Of a DNA stretch of 64,000 bases, positions 28,777 to 38,162 are shown in pieces. Each line of letters begins with the position of its first letter. Positions within the stretch are counted from its first letter, which is position 1. The notes below the pieces were generated by a model. That model was given only the letters and a program-made list of their open reading frames with translations, had not been told where the DNA came from and did not search any database. This DNA comes from Pseudochrobactrum kiredjianiae (lineage in GTDB: Bacteria; Pseudomonadota; Alphaproteobacteria; Rhizobiales; Rhizobiaceae), in contig NZ_JAUCBM010000014.1 of NCBI RefSeq assembly GCF_030362795.1, positions 1 through 64,000 of the forward strand, given 5' to 3'. The translations under genes and the position numbers were made by a program.

Positions 28777-29726
28777 AATGCCCCCGATCTGTGACAGGCC
28801 ACGCCACCATATTGTCCGGATTGTCGAAACTCAGGAATACACTCACGACAGACTGCCTCTGTTTTACTGCAACGCGGGTGAAAACTGCATCCCGAAGGCA
28901 ATGCAGCTGTGCTTGGAACCATTCCCGGAATACCGGTCAGAGAGCCTGCAGTCATCGTACTGCGCGGAATACAACCGATCAGCGCTTTCGTATAAGGATG
29001 GGAAGCACCGGCAAATATCGCACGAACGGGAGAGCGTTCAACGATACGACCACAATACATTACGGCGACATGATCACAGGTTTGCGCGACAACGCCCATA
29101 TCATGGGTAATCAGGATCATTGCCAGCCCGCGCTGTTTTACCAGATCAATCAGATTGCGGATAATCTGTGCCTGCACTGTCGCATCAAGGGCAGTCGTCG
29201 GCTCATCAGCGATCAGCAAATCAGGTTCACCGGCCAAAGCCATCGCAATGACAATGCGCTGCTTCATACCGCCGGATAGCTGGTGCGGATAAAGCCTGTA
29301 AATCCGCTTCGGATCGGGTATCCGCACATCACGCATCAGGGCAACAGCCTTATCCAAAGCTGCTTTGCCGCCCAGTTCCAGATGCATACGCACCGCCTGC
29401 TCGATCTGCTTGCCGACACTGATCATCGGATCGAGCGAAGTCATCGGATTTTGCGTAATCAAACCAATCCGCCTGCCGCGCAGGCGACGCATTTCTGCTT
29501 CCGGTAAAGCAGTTATGTCATCACCGTCAAACAGGATGCGACCACCGGCAACATGGCCGTTAACATAACCCAGTAATCCCATTACAGCCGTCGCTGTCAG
29601 GGATTTACCGGATCCGGACTCACCGACCAGACCAAGGATTTCACCGCGATCCACGCTGATTGTAACATCTTTCACCGGCGAGAATGCACCAAAGCCAATC
29701 TGTAGTTTTTCTACGGAAAGCAGCAT
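28773..29726 (-). CDS. Dipeptide/oligopeptide ABC transporter ATPase, DppD type
   Basis: A 317-aa ATPase subunit. The start at 29726 (MLLSVEKLQIGFGAFSPVKD) is chosen because GGAGGG lies 5-10 bases upstream; the frame extends to 29789 but without a site. It has Walker A GESGSGKSL, signature LSGGMKQRIVIAMAL, Walker B LLIADEPTTALD and the C-terminal GCSFHPRCSKTEAVC motif. The preceding permease gene ends one base before this ATG, so translation is probably coupled. Confidence 0.93.
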   Translation of the reverse strand: MLLSVEKLQIGFGAFSPVKDVTISVDRGEILGLVGESGSGKSLTATAVMGLLGYVNGHVAGGRILFDGDDITALPEAEMRRLRGRRIGLITQNPMTSLDPMISVGKQIEQAVRMHLELGGKAALDKAVALMRDVRIPDPKRIYRLYPHQLSGGMKQRIVIAMALAGEPDLLIADEPTTALDATVQAQIIRNLIDLVKQRGLAMILITHDMGVVAQTCDHVAVMYCGRIVERSPVRAIFAGASHPYTKALIGCIPRSTMTAGSLTGIPGMVPSTAALPSGCSFHPRCSKTEAVCRECIPEFRQSGQYGGVACHRSGAL

Positions 29727-29727
29727 T

Positions 29728-30582
29728 TTAACCCTCCCGTGCTTTGCTGCGGAAATCCAGCGACTGGATAATCGCATCACCGACAACATTCAGTGCAATA
29801 ACCGTGAGCGCTACGGCGCAGCCAGGAATGATAATCACCCACGGCGCAACGAATAATTGCGCTGTTCCTGAACTCATCATTGCGCCCCAGCTCGGTGTCG
29901 GCGGTTGTGCGCCAAGCCCGAAGAACCCCAATGTTGCTTCGAGAATGATCGCATCGCCTGTGGCCAGCATCGCAGCCACAAGAACAGGTGCCAGTGAATT
30001 CGGCACCAGATGCCGGAATAAAATATGGAAATTACTTGCGCCCAGATTGATTGCAGCATCGACATAGGCTTCTTTTTTGATCTGCATGATCTGTGTACGC
30101 GTCAGCCGCGTGAATTGCGCCAGATAAGCAATTGCAACGGCGATAATCACACCATGCAAACCCGCTCCAATGACTGCGACGAGCATAAGTGCAATCAGGA
30201 TTTCCGGAAATGACCAGGTCAGATCAACTATAGTCATCAAGACCCGATCAATCACACCACCGAAATAACCACAAATGGCTCCGAGTATCAGACCGAATAA
30301 AACGGAAAAACCAACCGCCGTTACACTCACGGAAAGAGAGGTCTGTGCACCCACAACTATACGGGACAACACATCACGGCCAAATTCATCTGTACCAAAA
30401 AGATGCCTCAGACCGGGTGCCTGATTCATATTGGTGATATTTTGCGCATCATAAGCATAAGGCACAATCAGCGTAGCAAAGATTGCCGACAGTACCAGCA
30501 GGATCAGAAAAAGCGCGGCAATCGCAACGGGAACAGAAACCGGAAGTCGTAAACGCCGTGTATCAGAGACAATCACTGTCAT
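29728..30582 (-). CDS. Dipeptide ABC transporter permease, DppC type
   Basis: A 284-aa inner-membrane permease with about six helices. It has the N-terminal OppC segment (HLFGTDEFGRDVLSRIVVGA) and the EAA loop YVDAAINLGASNFHILFRHL that docks the ATPases. GFFGLGAQPPTPSWGAMMSS is typical of the C-type subunit. It overlaps the DppB-type gene by 4 bp. Confidence 0.93.
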   Translation of the reverse strand: MTVIVSDTRRLRLPVSVPVAIAALFLILLVLSAIFATLIVPYAYDAQNITNMNQAPGLRHLFGTDEFGRDVLSRIVVGAQTSLSVSVTAVGFSVLFGLILGAICGYFGGVIDRVLMTIVDLTWSFPEILIALMLVAVIGAGLHGVIIAVAIAYLAQFTRLTRTQIMQIKKEAYVDAAINLGASNFHILFRHLVPNSLAPVLVAAMLATGDAIILEATLGFFGLGAQPPTPSWGAMMSSGTAQLFVAPWVIIIPGCAVALTVIALNVVGDAIIQSLDFRSKAREG

Positions 30583-31505
30583 TTTGCTGCCTCACGCTGT
30601 CTCGGATCCATGGCTGCCTGCGCAACATCACCGAGAATAGTGCCAAGAATTACGGCCATGGCCAGCATCAGCAGGCAACCCTGTACGAGCGGATAATCCC
30701 GCTGATTCAGCGCACGGATCAGCAAAGACCCCAGCCCCGGGCGTGCAAACACCACTTCAACGGTAATTGCACCACCCAAAATCCAGCCGATCCGCAAACC
30801 AAGAATAGAAATAACCGGTATCATTGCATGGCGCAGAACATGGCTGATGCGAATACGGCTTTCAGATACACCTTTTGCCCGCAACAGCATGACAAAATCC
30901 TGTCTGCCGATTTCAATCATTGAGACCTTGGTAACACGGGCAACAAGCGCAACACCGCCAAGGCCTGTTGCAATCACCGGCAGGATCAGCGATGACCAGC
31001 CGCGTGCACCGGAAACCGGCACCCAACCCAGCCAGACAGCAAAAACCAGAATGAGCAAAAGCCCGAGCCAGAAACTGGGTATTGTCGAGCCCAGCAAAAT
31101 GCCGGTGGTAATGCCGCTATCAATACGGCTGCCATAGTATTTCGCTGCCACGACACCAGCGCTGATACCTGCAAGTGTCGAGAACAAAAAAGCAAAGCCG
31201 CCTAATATCAAACTATCCGGCAGGTTCTGCGCAATGAGCGCACTCACTGGTCGGGACTGAATAATTGACGTACCGAAATCCAGCGTCAAGACCCGCCCCA
31301 TCCAGATGACATATTGTTCAAAAAGCCCTTTATCCAAACCGTATTTGGCCGCGATCTGTTCACGCAAAGCAGGAGACGATCCGGCACGCATAAGATTATC
31401 AATCGGATCGCCCGGAACGAGATGGATAACGAGAAAAACCGTAATCGAGACAACAAAAAATACGGGTATCATAGCCAGAAGGCGTTTGAGAATGAATGAC
31501 GTCAT
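30579..31505 (-). CDS. Dipeptide ABC transporter permease, DppB type
   Basis: A 308-aa inner-membrane permease. The ATG at 31505 (MTSFILKRLLAMIPVFFVVS) is preferred; a GTG six codons earlier lies inside the end of the binding-protein gene. The signature N-terminus VTVFLVIHLVPGDPIDNLMR, the EAA motif FVMLLRAKGVSESRIRISHV, and GAITVEVVFARPGLGSLLIR show the B-type subunit. Confidence 0.93.
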   Translation of the reverse strand: MTSFILKRLLAMIPVFFVVSITVFLVIHLVPGDPIDNLMRAGSSPALREQIAAKYGLDKGLFEQYVIWMGRVLTLDFGTSIIQSRPVSALIAQNLPDSLILGGFAFLFSTLAGISAGVVAAKYYGSRIDSGITTGILLGSTIPSFWLGLLLILVFAVWLGWVPVSGARGWSSLILPVIATGLGGVALVARVTKVSMIEIGRQDFVMLLRAKGVSESRIRISHVLRHAMIPVISILGLRIGWILGGAITVEVVFARPGLGSLLIRALNQRDYPLVQGCLLMLAMAVILGTILGDVAQAAMDPRQREAAK

Positions 31506-31513
31506 AACTGAAT

Positions 31514-33100
31514 TTACTGCCACTTCGCATCAAGAAGCGTTACGCTGCCAAGTGCAGTCGTACGCAGTTTTTCCGGTAAAACGATGCGGCCGCTGTTGAT
31601 TGCAATGGTTTTTTCAAATTCATGCAACGGAACAAAAACGAAATTTTCCAGCAGATTTTCGTGATAGGTTTTGAATTTCGCAACCCGTTCCTGCCAGTTA
31701 CGTGCAGCGTTTTCCGCATCCTTACGCAGCTCCTCCGAGCGCGGATCATCCCAACGCGTGCTGTTCGGATGCGGAATATTCTCCCCGCTGAAGAACCAGC
31801 TCAAAATATCAGTATTATCCCAGTCATAATGGCTGACAGCCATCTGATAATCGCCTTTTCGCAAGGCATCCTTCATGCTGGCACTATCAAATAGGGTAAC
31901 ATCAACAGCAAAACCGATATTTCTCAATTGTGCCTGAACAATTTCCGCAATGCGTTTATACGCCGTTTCAGATGTGGACCAGAGCTGGATTTTGAGCGGC
32001 ACGCCGTCTTTAATCCGCATATCATCAGCACCCGCTTTCCATCCTGCCTGATCCAGCAACTGTTTTGCTTTCTCCACATTATACCGAATAAGCACTTCAG
32101 GACGAACTTTGGACTCGTCCAGAGAGGAGGCAAGGAACTGGTGGGCCGTTGTGCCGGAACCGCCAAAAACCGCCTGTCGGATCGGCTCCTGATCAACAGC
32201 ACAGGCCACCGCCTGACGAAATTGCGGATCGGAAAAAGGTGCCGATTTCGTGTTAAACTGCAAGTAAGAAGTACCCGTTGCAGGCATATTGCGCAGTTCA
32301 ATCTCACTATTGGCTTTCATCTGCGGAATGAACTCTGTTGGCACACCCAGCAGAATATCCGCACCACCGGTATTCATTTCAAGGAAGGCCGTGGAAGCGT
32401 CCTGAATTTCCCGCAGAACCAGACGCTCCAGTGCCGGTGCTCCTTTATTCTCCGATAATTCACTACCCCAGGCATAATCCTCGTTTGCAACCAGAACGGT
32501 TTCTTGCCCGACGCTGAAATTTTCCAGCTTGTAAGGGCCGGTTCCGACAGCCTCGGTAACACCAAAACTACCATTGGCGGCTTCATAAGCTTTAGGCGAT
32601 GGAATACCCATAAAGTACGATGCCAGATTATAGAGCAGATTTGGATCAGGGCGGCTCATCTCAAAACGAACTGTATGCTCGTCAAGGATAACAACCTTTT
32701 CAATTGCCCCGCTGACATGCTGGTTCGCACTGTCAACATATTTTGAAACCCACCAGACAATCGTGTCGGCGTTAAAGGGCTCACCATCATGGAAACGGAC
32801 ATTCTTTTTCAGCCGGAATGTCCAGTTCATGCCGTCTTCGCTTTCCTGCCAGGATTCTGCAAGATGCGGATGAAATGTATGCTGATCGGACATGGCAATC
32901 AGCCGGTCATAAATCAGATCAGCCGCAACACTGAGCAATGTGGCACGGATCGGATCGAGATGCGGCGCACCGGTTTCATCACTGGAAAGTACAATAACAA
33001 CTTCCGAACCGGATGCCTGCACAGGAAGGCTGGTTGACAGCAGGGTTTGTGTAGTAAGAAGAAAAGCAGCTGACGACAGCAAAAAATCACGACGGTTCAT
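31514..33100 (-). CDS. Periplasmic peptide-binding protein (SBP_bac_5), Tat-type signal
   Basis: A 528-aa solute-binding protein that captures the substrate for the ABC importer. The N-terminus MNRRDFLLSSAAFLLTTQTL carries a twin-arginine-like RRDF motif before the hydrophobic core, with cleavage near VQA (about residue 30), so it may be exported folded. Family blocks are present: LAESWQESEDGMNWTFRLKK (with NVRFHDGEPFNA), GTGPYKLENFSVGQETVLVA, TSYLQFNTKSAPFSDPQFRQ. It is the first gene of the operon. A divergent RpiR regulator starts 147 bp upstream, and the spacer holds a 9-bp dyad that may be its operator. Confidence 0.93.
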   Translation of the reverse strand: MNRRDFLLSSAAFLLTTQTLLSTSLPVQASGSEVVIVLSSDETGAPHLDPIRATLLSVAADLIYDRLIAMSDQHTFHPHLAESWQESEDGMNWTFRLKKNVRFHDGEPFNADTIVWWVSKYVDSANQHVSGAIEKVVILDEHTVRFEMSRPDPNLLYNLASYFMGIPSPKAYEAANGSFGVTEAVGTGPYKLENFSVGQETVLVANEDYAWGSELSENKGAPALERLVLREIQDASTAFLEMNTGGADILLGVPTEFIPQMKANSEIELRNMPATGTSYLQFNTKSAPFSDPQFRQAVACAVDQEPIRQAVFGGSGTTAHQFLASSLDESKVRPEVLIRYNVEKAKQLLDQAGWKAGADDMRIKDGVPLKIQLWSTSETAYKRIAEIVQAQLRNIGFAVDVTLFDSASMKDALRKGDYQMAVSHYDWDNTDILSWFFSGENIPHPNSTRWDDPRSEELRKDAENAARNWQERVAKFKTYHENLLENFVFVPLHEFEKTIAINSGRIVLPEKLRTTALGSVTLLDAKWQ

Positions 33101-33187
33101 TGTTCCTCCACCGACCGGGCTTTGCCCTGTTACGTTTACTCCTGACGGAGTTCCGTTTTATAATTACGGAGGATGCTAGAGTGATTC

Positions 33188-33219
33188 TTTTCTGTCATCA
33201 AGGATTAAAAGACAGAAAA
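33188..33219. promoter_or_regulatory. Perfect 9-bp dyad between the peptide operon and rpiR-type gene
   Basis: TTTTCTGTC at 33188-33196 and its exact complement GACAGAAAA at 33211-33219 flank 14 bp. It lies about 30 bp before the regulator start at 33248 and about 90 bp from the divergent binding-protein start. A dyad here is the expected place for the RpiR-type regulator to act. Confidence 0.5.
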
Positions 33220-33247
33220 CTTACATTCAATTTAATGGGAATAATTA

Positions 33248-34102
33248 ATGTCTGAAGCTATCCGCGAACGCCTGAAATCAAGCCTTGAGGATAGCACCTC
33301 TGCAGGTAGTCAGATTGCAAACTACATGTTGACCAATCTCAACTCACTGCCTTTTGAGAATGCAGCAACACTTGCTGAGAAAATCGGCGTCAGCGAAGTT
33401 ACAATCGGACGTTTTTGTCGAAAGCTGGGCTATAAGCATTTCAAAGACTTAAAGACGGAGTTAGGTGAATCCATCGGCCATCAACCGTGGCTTGTCGGCG
33501 ACCGGTTGAAAGAGTTTACGCAGGAGAGCAGCAAAGGTGATACCTCTACCAAAATCCTAGAGAAAGAAATTGCAGCGCTTGTTCATATCCATGAATTGGC
33601 ACGCAAACCGCAATGGAAATCAGCCGCTAACCGTCTTGCCACAGCTAAAAAAGTCTTTGTTGTCGGTTTCCAGACAGAGCGCGGCCTCGCACAATATTTT
33701 GCACATCAGCTGCAATATCTGCGTGATGATATATTTCTTGTTGATACCACCAACGGCAACTTCTCCGAGATTTTCTTAAACGATCACAGTCACTCCGCTC
33801 TTGTAATGTTTGAAGCGCGCAAATATTCCAATCTTGCTGCATTGCTCGCACGCCGTGCAAAAGCTGCAGGTATTCCTGTTACGCTGTTTACTGATCCCTA
33901 CTGCCACTGGTGCCGCGGTGTTGCGACAGAAACCTTTAACGTCCCTACAGATACAGGCACGTTCTGGGATTCAACCGCAATGATGGCTGTATTGGGAAAC
34001 CTGTTGCTTAATGAAGTTGTCAGCCAGCTCGGGCCATCTGTGGAAACACGGATGAATGAAATCTCCGAACTCTACAAACATTTTACCGGCCACATCAAAT
34101 AA
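33248..34102 (+). CDS. RpiR/MurR-family regulator with SIS domain
   Basis: A 284-aa transcription factor. The N-terminal RpiR helix-turn-helix covers about 1-77 (FENAATLAEKIGVSEVTIGR, FCRKLGYKHFKDLKTEL). The SIS sugar-phosphate-binding domain covers about 120-260 (KKVFVVGFQTERGLAQYFAH, HSALVMFEARKYSNLAALLA, AGIPVTLFTDPYCHWCRGVA). Members respond to phosphosugars or related ligands. It is divergent from the peptide ABC/M81 operon and most likely controls it, which would be consistent with a substrate containing a sugar or muropeptide part; this is inference. TAATGGGAAT stands before the ATG as a weak ribosome site. Confidence 0.9.
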   Translation: MSEAIRERLKSSLEDSTSAGSQIANYMLTNLNSLPFENAATLAEKIGVSEVTIGRFCRKLGYKHFKDLKTELGESIGHQPWLVGDRLKEFTQESSKGDTSTKILEKEIAALVHIHELARKPQWKSAANRLATAKKVFVVGFQTERGLAQYFAHQLQYLRDDIFLVDTTNGNFSEIFLNDHSHSALVMFEARKYSNLAALLARRAKAAGIPVTLFTDPYCHWCRGVATETFNVPTDTGTFWDSTAMMAVLGNLLLNEVVSQLGPSVETRMNEISELYKHFTGHIK

Positions 34103-34215
34103 GCCTGTACAGAATCCCCCTCACCAACAGCTCCTCAATTATCTATGCGATTTCTGTCAAGAACAGGCATCGTTTTTGTCAGTTTTCTGTCAAGAGCGAT
34201 GCCGTTGCGGGTTTC
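34103..34215. other. Spacer with TTCTGTCAAGA direct repeats
   Basis: TTTCTGTCAAGA occurs at 34151-34162 and again at 34184-34195. The half-site TTCTGTC is the same as in the dyad before the RpiR-type gene, so these may be extra operator half-sites left next to the decayed binding-protein gene. Confidence 0.3.
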
Positions 34216-34765
34216 TTACTCGTCGAGATCAACATTTTTAAAGCGATGTGAACCTAATGGCTCCATCACATAATTTTTGACCTTTTTCGACATCGGCAGC
34301 ACAACAGTTGAATGGGCAATCGGCAGCCATGGTGCCTGCTCATCAATATATTCCTGTGCTTTTTCATAGACCTTTCTACGTTCACTCAGATCAGAGGTGA
34401 CACGCCCCTTTTATAGCAAATCATCCACTGGCTTGTAGCACCAGTTTGACATATTGCTGGAACCGATCGCCTAGCAAACAAAGAAGAAACTCAGCATATT
34501 ATCCGGATCGCCATTATCACTGGTCGCTCCGAGAATAACTGCACCGTCACGCGCTTCGTCACGGCTTTTCTTCAGATATTCGTCCCAGTCACAGAATATA
34601 ATCTCAGCAAGATCTGGCTACTGACCTCATCAGTATAATAATTGTGCTGATCCATGCTGTTGCCTGTACCCACTCTCTGGGGGAATTTCGTGCCCTGACC
34701 AAACATGCCGACGAGGAATTTCTGATTGTCCTCAATGGTGTAATTGAGTTGCATACAGACCAATA
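34216..34765 (-). pseudogene. DppA-type peptide-binding protein, decayed
   Basis: The minus strand encodes the C-terminal third of a dipeptide-binding protein: DWDEYLKKSRDEARDGAVIL, SDNGDPDNMLSFF, a TAG where Ala is usual, AIGSSNMSNWCYKPVDDLL, another stop, KGRVTSDLSERRKVYEKAQE, and APWLPIAHSTVV to the end KNVDLDE at 34216. An upstream piece in another frame (LNYTIEDNQKFLVGMFGQGT, 34763-34640) matches the middle of the same family. Stops and frameshifts make it nonfunctional. It is a different paralogue from the binding protein at 31514. Confidence 0.8.
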
Positions 34766-34976
34766 GGCACCGGTACGGTCGAAAACCCGAGAAAGTGTCT
34801 ATATCAATTCAACCATGGGGCATGCTTATTGACCGTGAGTGAACAGGACCCAGAGATTCTCTGCGTCTGCGTCGGTGGCGAGCCCAATATGGAAAACACC
34901 CTGCCCAACATCAGCCCTTTCCTGCACAGGGAATCTGCCGCAAACATAGCCCCGTGCCTTGAGTTAAAAATCAAGC

Positions 34977-35522
34977 TTATTTATTCTCCAAGCCCAGCCA
35001 TTCATCTTTACCGATACGACTGATATGTTCAACACGGTAGTCGTTCATAAACTGGTTGAACTGCTTTGCTTCCGTGTGATGGTGTTTGAAGCCGCATTTT
35101 GCCTGCGCTTTAAAAGATTGCTCATTCTCGGCGAAATAACCACACCAAAGAGCATCCATTTTCAACTCTTCAAAAGCATGGCGCATCAGTTCTTTCACGG
35201 CCTCCGGAATGAACCCCTGCCCCCAGAACGGCACGCCGATCCAATAGGCTACTTCTGCTTCATTATCCGCAATCTCAAAGTTACTGTCTTTACCAATCAA
35301 CAAACCTGCCATGCCGATAGCAACATTATCTTCTTTCAACGCAACAGCGTAAATTGCAGGATGTGAAAATACAGTACGGATAATTTCCAGACTTTCTTCT
35401 TCACTTTGGTGCGCAGGCCAGCCTGCGATCGGCCCAACGCGGTCGTCACTGGCATATTGATAAAGGCTTGCTGCATCACTCTCCAGCCATGACCGCATGA
35501 TGAGACGCTCTGTTTTAAGCAT
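34977..35522 (-). CDS. GNAT N-acetyltransferase, RimJ/RimL-like
   Basis: A 181-aa acetyltransferase. It starts TERLIMRSWLESDAASLYQY as RimJ/RimL-type enzymes do. EAEVAYWIGVPFWGQGFIPE contains the acetyl-CoA-binding Q/R-x-x-G/A-like turn, and AKCGFKHHH is the usual C-terminal block (normally NxGFK; here Lys-Cys). Probable activity is N-acetylation of a protein N-terminus or small amine; substrate unknown. It is divergent from an AraC-type regulator 138 bp away. Confidence 0.85.
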   Translation of the reverse strand: MLKTERLIMRSWLESDAASLYQYASDDRVGPIAGWPAHQSEEESLEIIRTVFSHPAIYAVALKEDNVAIGMAGLLIGKDSNFEIADNEAEVAYWIGVPFWGQGFIPEAVKELMRHAFEELKMDALWCGYFAENEQSFKAQAKCGFKHHHTEAKQFNQFMNDYRVEHISRIGKDEWLGLENK

Positions 35523-35660
35523 TGTTTTTCTCGCTTCTTATCTTGAATAATGATGCGTTGTTTTAAAAACTGGAGGAAGAGATTGACAATGGCAGGAATT
35601 AAACAGATTAGGTAATAATGAAAACTAAATGATATATTTTTACATAAATTCGCTGGATCA

Positions 35661-36533
35661 ATGGATAAAACAGAAATAAATAGCACACTCAGCCTGATCA
35701 GTGACAATGAATTCCTGATGGGGAAAGGCCCGCTCGCAGAGGCAGATAATCAGCTCTTATCGCTGAGTTATCTTGTGCTGGTTATTTGTCAGACGGGGTC
35801 TGCGGAATTTGATGTTAACTTTCGGCGCTATCAGATGCAGAAGGATGATTTTTTAGTTCTTTACGATGACTCGATCGTTATGGTGAGAAACAGAACCGCA
35901 GATTTTGCATGTTCTTATTATCTGATTGACCGTTCCATGGCCGCAGATATTGCATATGGCTTACCAAATGAACTGTTTCTGTTTTTAAGCCGCCATCCGT
36001 TTTTTACTGCTGATAGCAATACAATCAGTTTCTTGCGACTATGGGAACAGATGACGGCATGCCTTCAGGAACAAGTGCTGCAATATCAGAGAGCCATTCT
36101 GGTCAATCAGTTTCAAAATCTGTTTCTATGGCTTTCCAATAAAACAACTGGTTTCGATATTGCGGAGAAAAACGATTACAGCAGACAAGAAGCGCTCTGC
36201 TGGAAATTCTGGGAGCTGATATTTTTGCATTGCAGGCAGCAGCGTGAAGTTGCTTTCTATGCCAGTCTGCTCAATGTGACACCCTATTATCTTTCACAAC
36301 TGACCAGACGCTTTTTCAACGATGCGCCGAAGACGCTGATCGATCGGCAAGTGATCTTAGAAATCAAAAAACAGTTATTACAGCCCAAAAGATCAATGCA
36401 GCAAATTGCCCATGACCTGCAATTTACGGACGCGTCTTATCTGAGCAAATATTTCAAGCGCCATACCGGCATGGGATTAACAGAGTACAGGAAGAAAATT
36501 TCTTATTTTCCTGCGGCAGCAAACAATTGCTGA
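35661..36533 (+). CDS. AraC-family regulator
   Basis: A 290-aa transcription factor with a C-terminal AraC DNA-binding domain (about 185-283): REVAFYASLLNVTPYYLSQL then TRRFF for the first helix-turn-helix, and MQQIAHDLQFTDASYLSKYF then KRHTGMGLTEYRK for the second. The N-terminal part is a cupin-like sensing domain (about 25-140; SAEFDVNFRRYQMQKDDFLV). The effector is unknown. It is divergent to the acetyltransferase gene, a possible target. Confidence 0.88.
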   Translation: MDKTEINSTLSLISDNEFLMGKGPLAEADNQLLSLSYLVLVICQTGSAEFDVNFRRYQMQKDDFLVLYDDSIVMVRNRTADFACSYYLIDRSMAADIAYGLPNELFLFLSRHPFFTADSNTISFLRLWEQMTACLQEQVLQYQRAILVNQFQNLFLWLSNKTTGFDIAEKNDYSRQEALCWKFWELIFLHCRQQREVAFYASLLNVTPYYLSQLTRRFFNDAPKTLIDRQVILEIKKQLLQPKRSMQQIAHDLQFTDASYLSKYFKRHTGMGLTEYRKKISYFPAAANNC

Positions 36534-36564
36534 ACCCATTTTCTTGAATAAAATGGACCTGTCT

Positions 36565-37054
36565 TTACCGAAGCTTTTCCTGCAAGCTCTCTATCTCGTT
36601 CTCAGAAAAAACCTCAATCCCATTTGCACGCAATAATGCTGCCACCACCTCGGAACTTGAGTACATCCGATTTGTAAAATCACCGGTATAAATAAAACGG
36701 CTTCCACACGACGGGCTGTCATCCGTCAAGAAAGCATAGCGGCAACCATTCCTTAGCGCCAAATTCACTGCAATTCTTGCACCTTTGATAAATGCTTCTG
36801 TAACATCATTGCCGGTTAACTCATCTATATCCGCATCACCCGACACGACCTCTTACCCCGATTTTCTGCTTGCTATTTCAGCAGGCGGCCGGGGAATACT
36901 AAAACCTGCACTCAGGACAGGACAGAAACCAATCGCCTTTCCTGCTGCCATTCTTCTATAAGCGGATGGTTAAATGTTTTAGCATTACCGTTATAACGGA
37001 CCAGATGCCCCAACAAACAGGCGCTAACAAGGATTTTTTGATTATATCCTTATC
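36565..37054 (-). pseudogene. DUF523 protein, decayed
   Basis: The complete length of a DUF523 gene is visible in pieces: ILVSACLLGHLVRYNGNAKT near 37050-36985, HPLIEEWQQERRLVSVL, a frameshift, IPRPPAEIASRKSG, a TAA, then the open frame 36846-36565 (DADIDELTGNDVTEAFIKGA, FLTDDSPSCGSRFIYTGDFT). No start codon remains at the expected place. DUF523 proteins carry conserved Cys residues (SACLLG, SPSCG) and have no firm function. Confidence 0.8.
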
Positions 37055-37144
37055 CCAGCAAAGCGGGCGCGTTACTGCATCCGGCATATTCATGTTCGTG
37101 AATGTTAGATACTAGCCTCTATATCCAAACCTGCGGCTTTCCGA

Positions 37145-37350
37145 GGCGATAAAAGACGTTATTATCATCGCTCCGCGTGTACGAAATTCACTCGTTTCAA
37201 ATGCTGCAAATGTTGCGAGGCATTTGCGATCGTCAGCTCTCACAATTCCGCAAGGCACTCAACGAAACGTTCACCCTGCGCTATGTGCTGTAGCAGCCCA
37301 ACAACATGCGCAACCTCGGCAATATCTGCAAAACTGGTTTTGTATCTCAT
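37145..37350 (-). pseudogene. ArsR-family regulator, nonsense-mutated fragment
   Basis: From the ATG at 37350 the frame reads MRYKTSFADIAEVAHVVGLL, QHIAQGERFVECLAEL, a TGA, then ELTIANASQHLQHLKRVNFV and HAER before another stop. The second block is the ArsR recognition helix (ANASQHLQHLKR). A deletion within the LLQHIA region has also shortened the N-terminal part. The ORF is dead. Confidence 0.7.
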
Positions 37351-37544
37351 CCTGAATTATAGATTTTCTATACACGCAACAATTAACCATTCAATTAATT
37401 AATTGAGCGCGTGATCCGAGCATTCAAATTTACTGCAGATCATGGCACTGCGATCTTGCAATATAGGTTTGCCACCTTCCAATCCATGATTGTAAAACAA
37501 TACGTTATTCTGTGTCTTATACGATAAAAGGCAGGGAGTATGGA

Positions 37545-38162
37545 ATGAAACTCTATTATGCGCCGGGTGTCTGTTCTATGGCCGCCCACATCACTACAGC
37601 CGAGGCTGACATTGCTCTCGATCTGATCAAGGTCGATATTCGCAGCGAACCACACCGCGTCGAGGATGGCCGACATCTCAAAGATGTTAGCCCGAAGGGT
37701 GTTGTCCCGATCCTTGAACTCGACAATGGCCAAGTACTGACCGAAGGTGTCGCCATCCTGATCTATCTGGCCGATCAGAAACCGGAAGCGGGATTGATGC
37801 CCCCGCAGGGTAGTTTTAACCGCTACCGGATGCACGAATGGTTGACCTTTATCAGTTCAGAATTACACAAAACATTCAGCCCTTGGCTCTTTCATCCCGA
37901 ATATGGCGAACAAGCCGCCGAAGTTGCGAAGCAAAGGCTTCACGAGCGTTTCTACCTGCTCGATAACTATCTGGCCGACCACGACTATCTCGTGGGCGAT
38001 CGCTTCACCATTGCCGATGCATATTGCTTTACCATCGTGAACTGGTCGAAGGGCCGTGGTATTGATCTGGCAGTATGGCCCAATCTGGCGCACTATCAGT
38101 CGAAAATCGCGGAACGCAAGAGTGTACGGGACACGCTCATAGCGGAAGGTCTGATCAAATAG
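37545..38162 (+). CDS. Glutathione S-transferase, bacterial beta class
   Basis: A 205-aa cytosolic enzyme conjugating or reducing substrates with glutathione. The start at 37545 is fixed by AGGGAG 7 bases upstream. It begins MKLYYAPGVCSMAAHITTAE with Cys10, the active-site cysteine of beta-class enzymes. The thioredoxin-like domain continues to SPKGVVPILELDNGQVLTEG (cis-Pro and Glu-x-x-Ala glutathione site). The helical C-terminal domain (about 87-200) includes YLVGDRFTIADAYCFTIVNW, the structural N-capping motif. Its 3' end overlaps the convergent LysR gene by 8 bp. Confidence 0.93.
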   Translation: MKLYYAPGVCSMAAHITTAEADIALDLIKVDIRSEPHRVEDGRHLKDVSPKGVVPILELDNGQVLTEGVAILIYLADQKPEAGLMPPQGSFNRYRMHEWLTFISSELHKTFSPWLFHPEYGEQAAEVAKQRLHERFYLLDNYLADHDYLVGDRFTIADAYCFTIVNWSKGRGIDLAVWPNLAHYQSKIAERKSVRDTLIAEGLIK

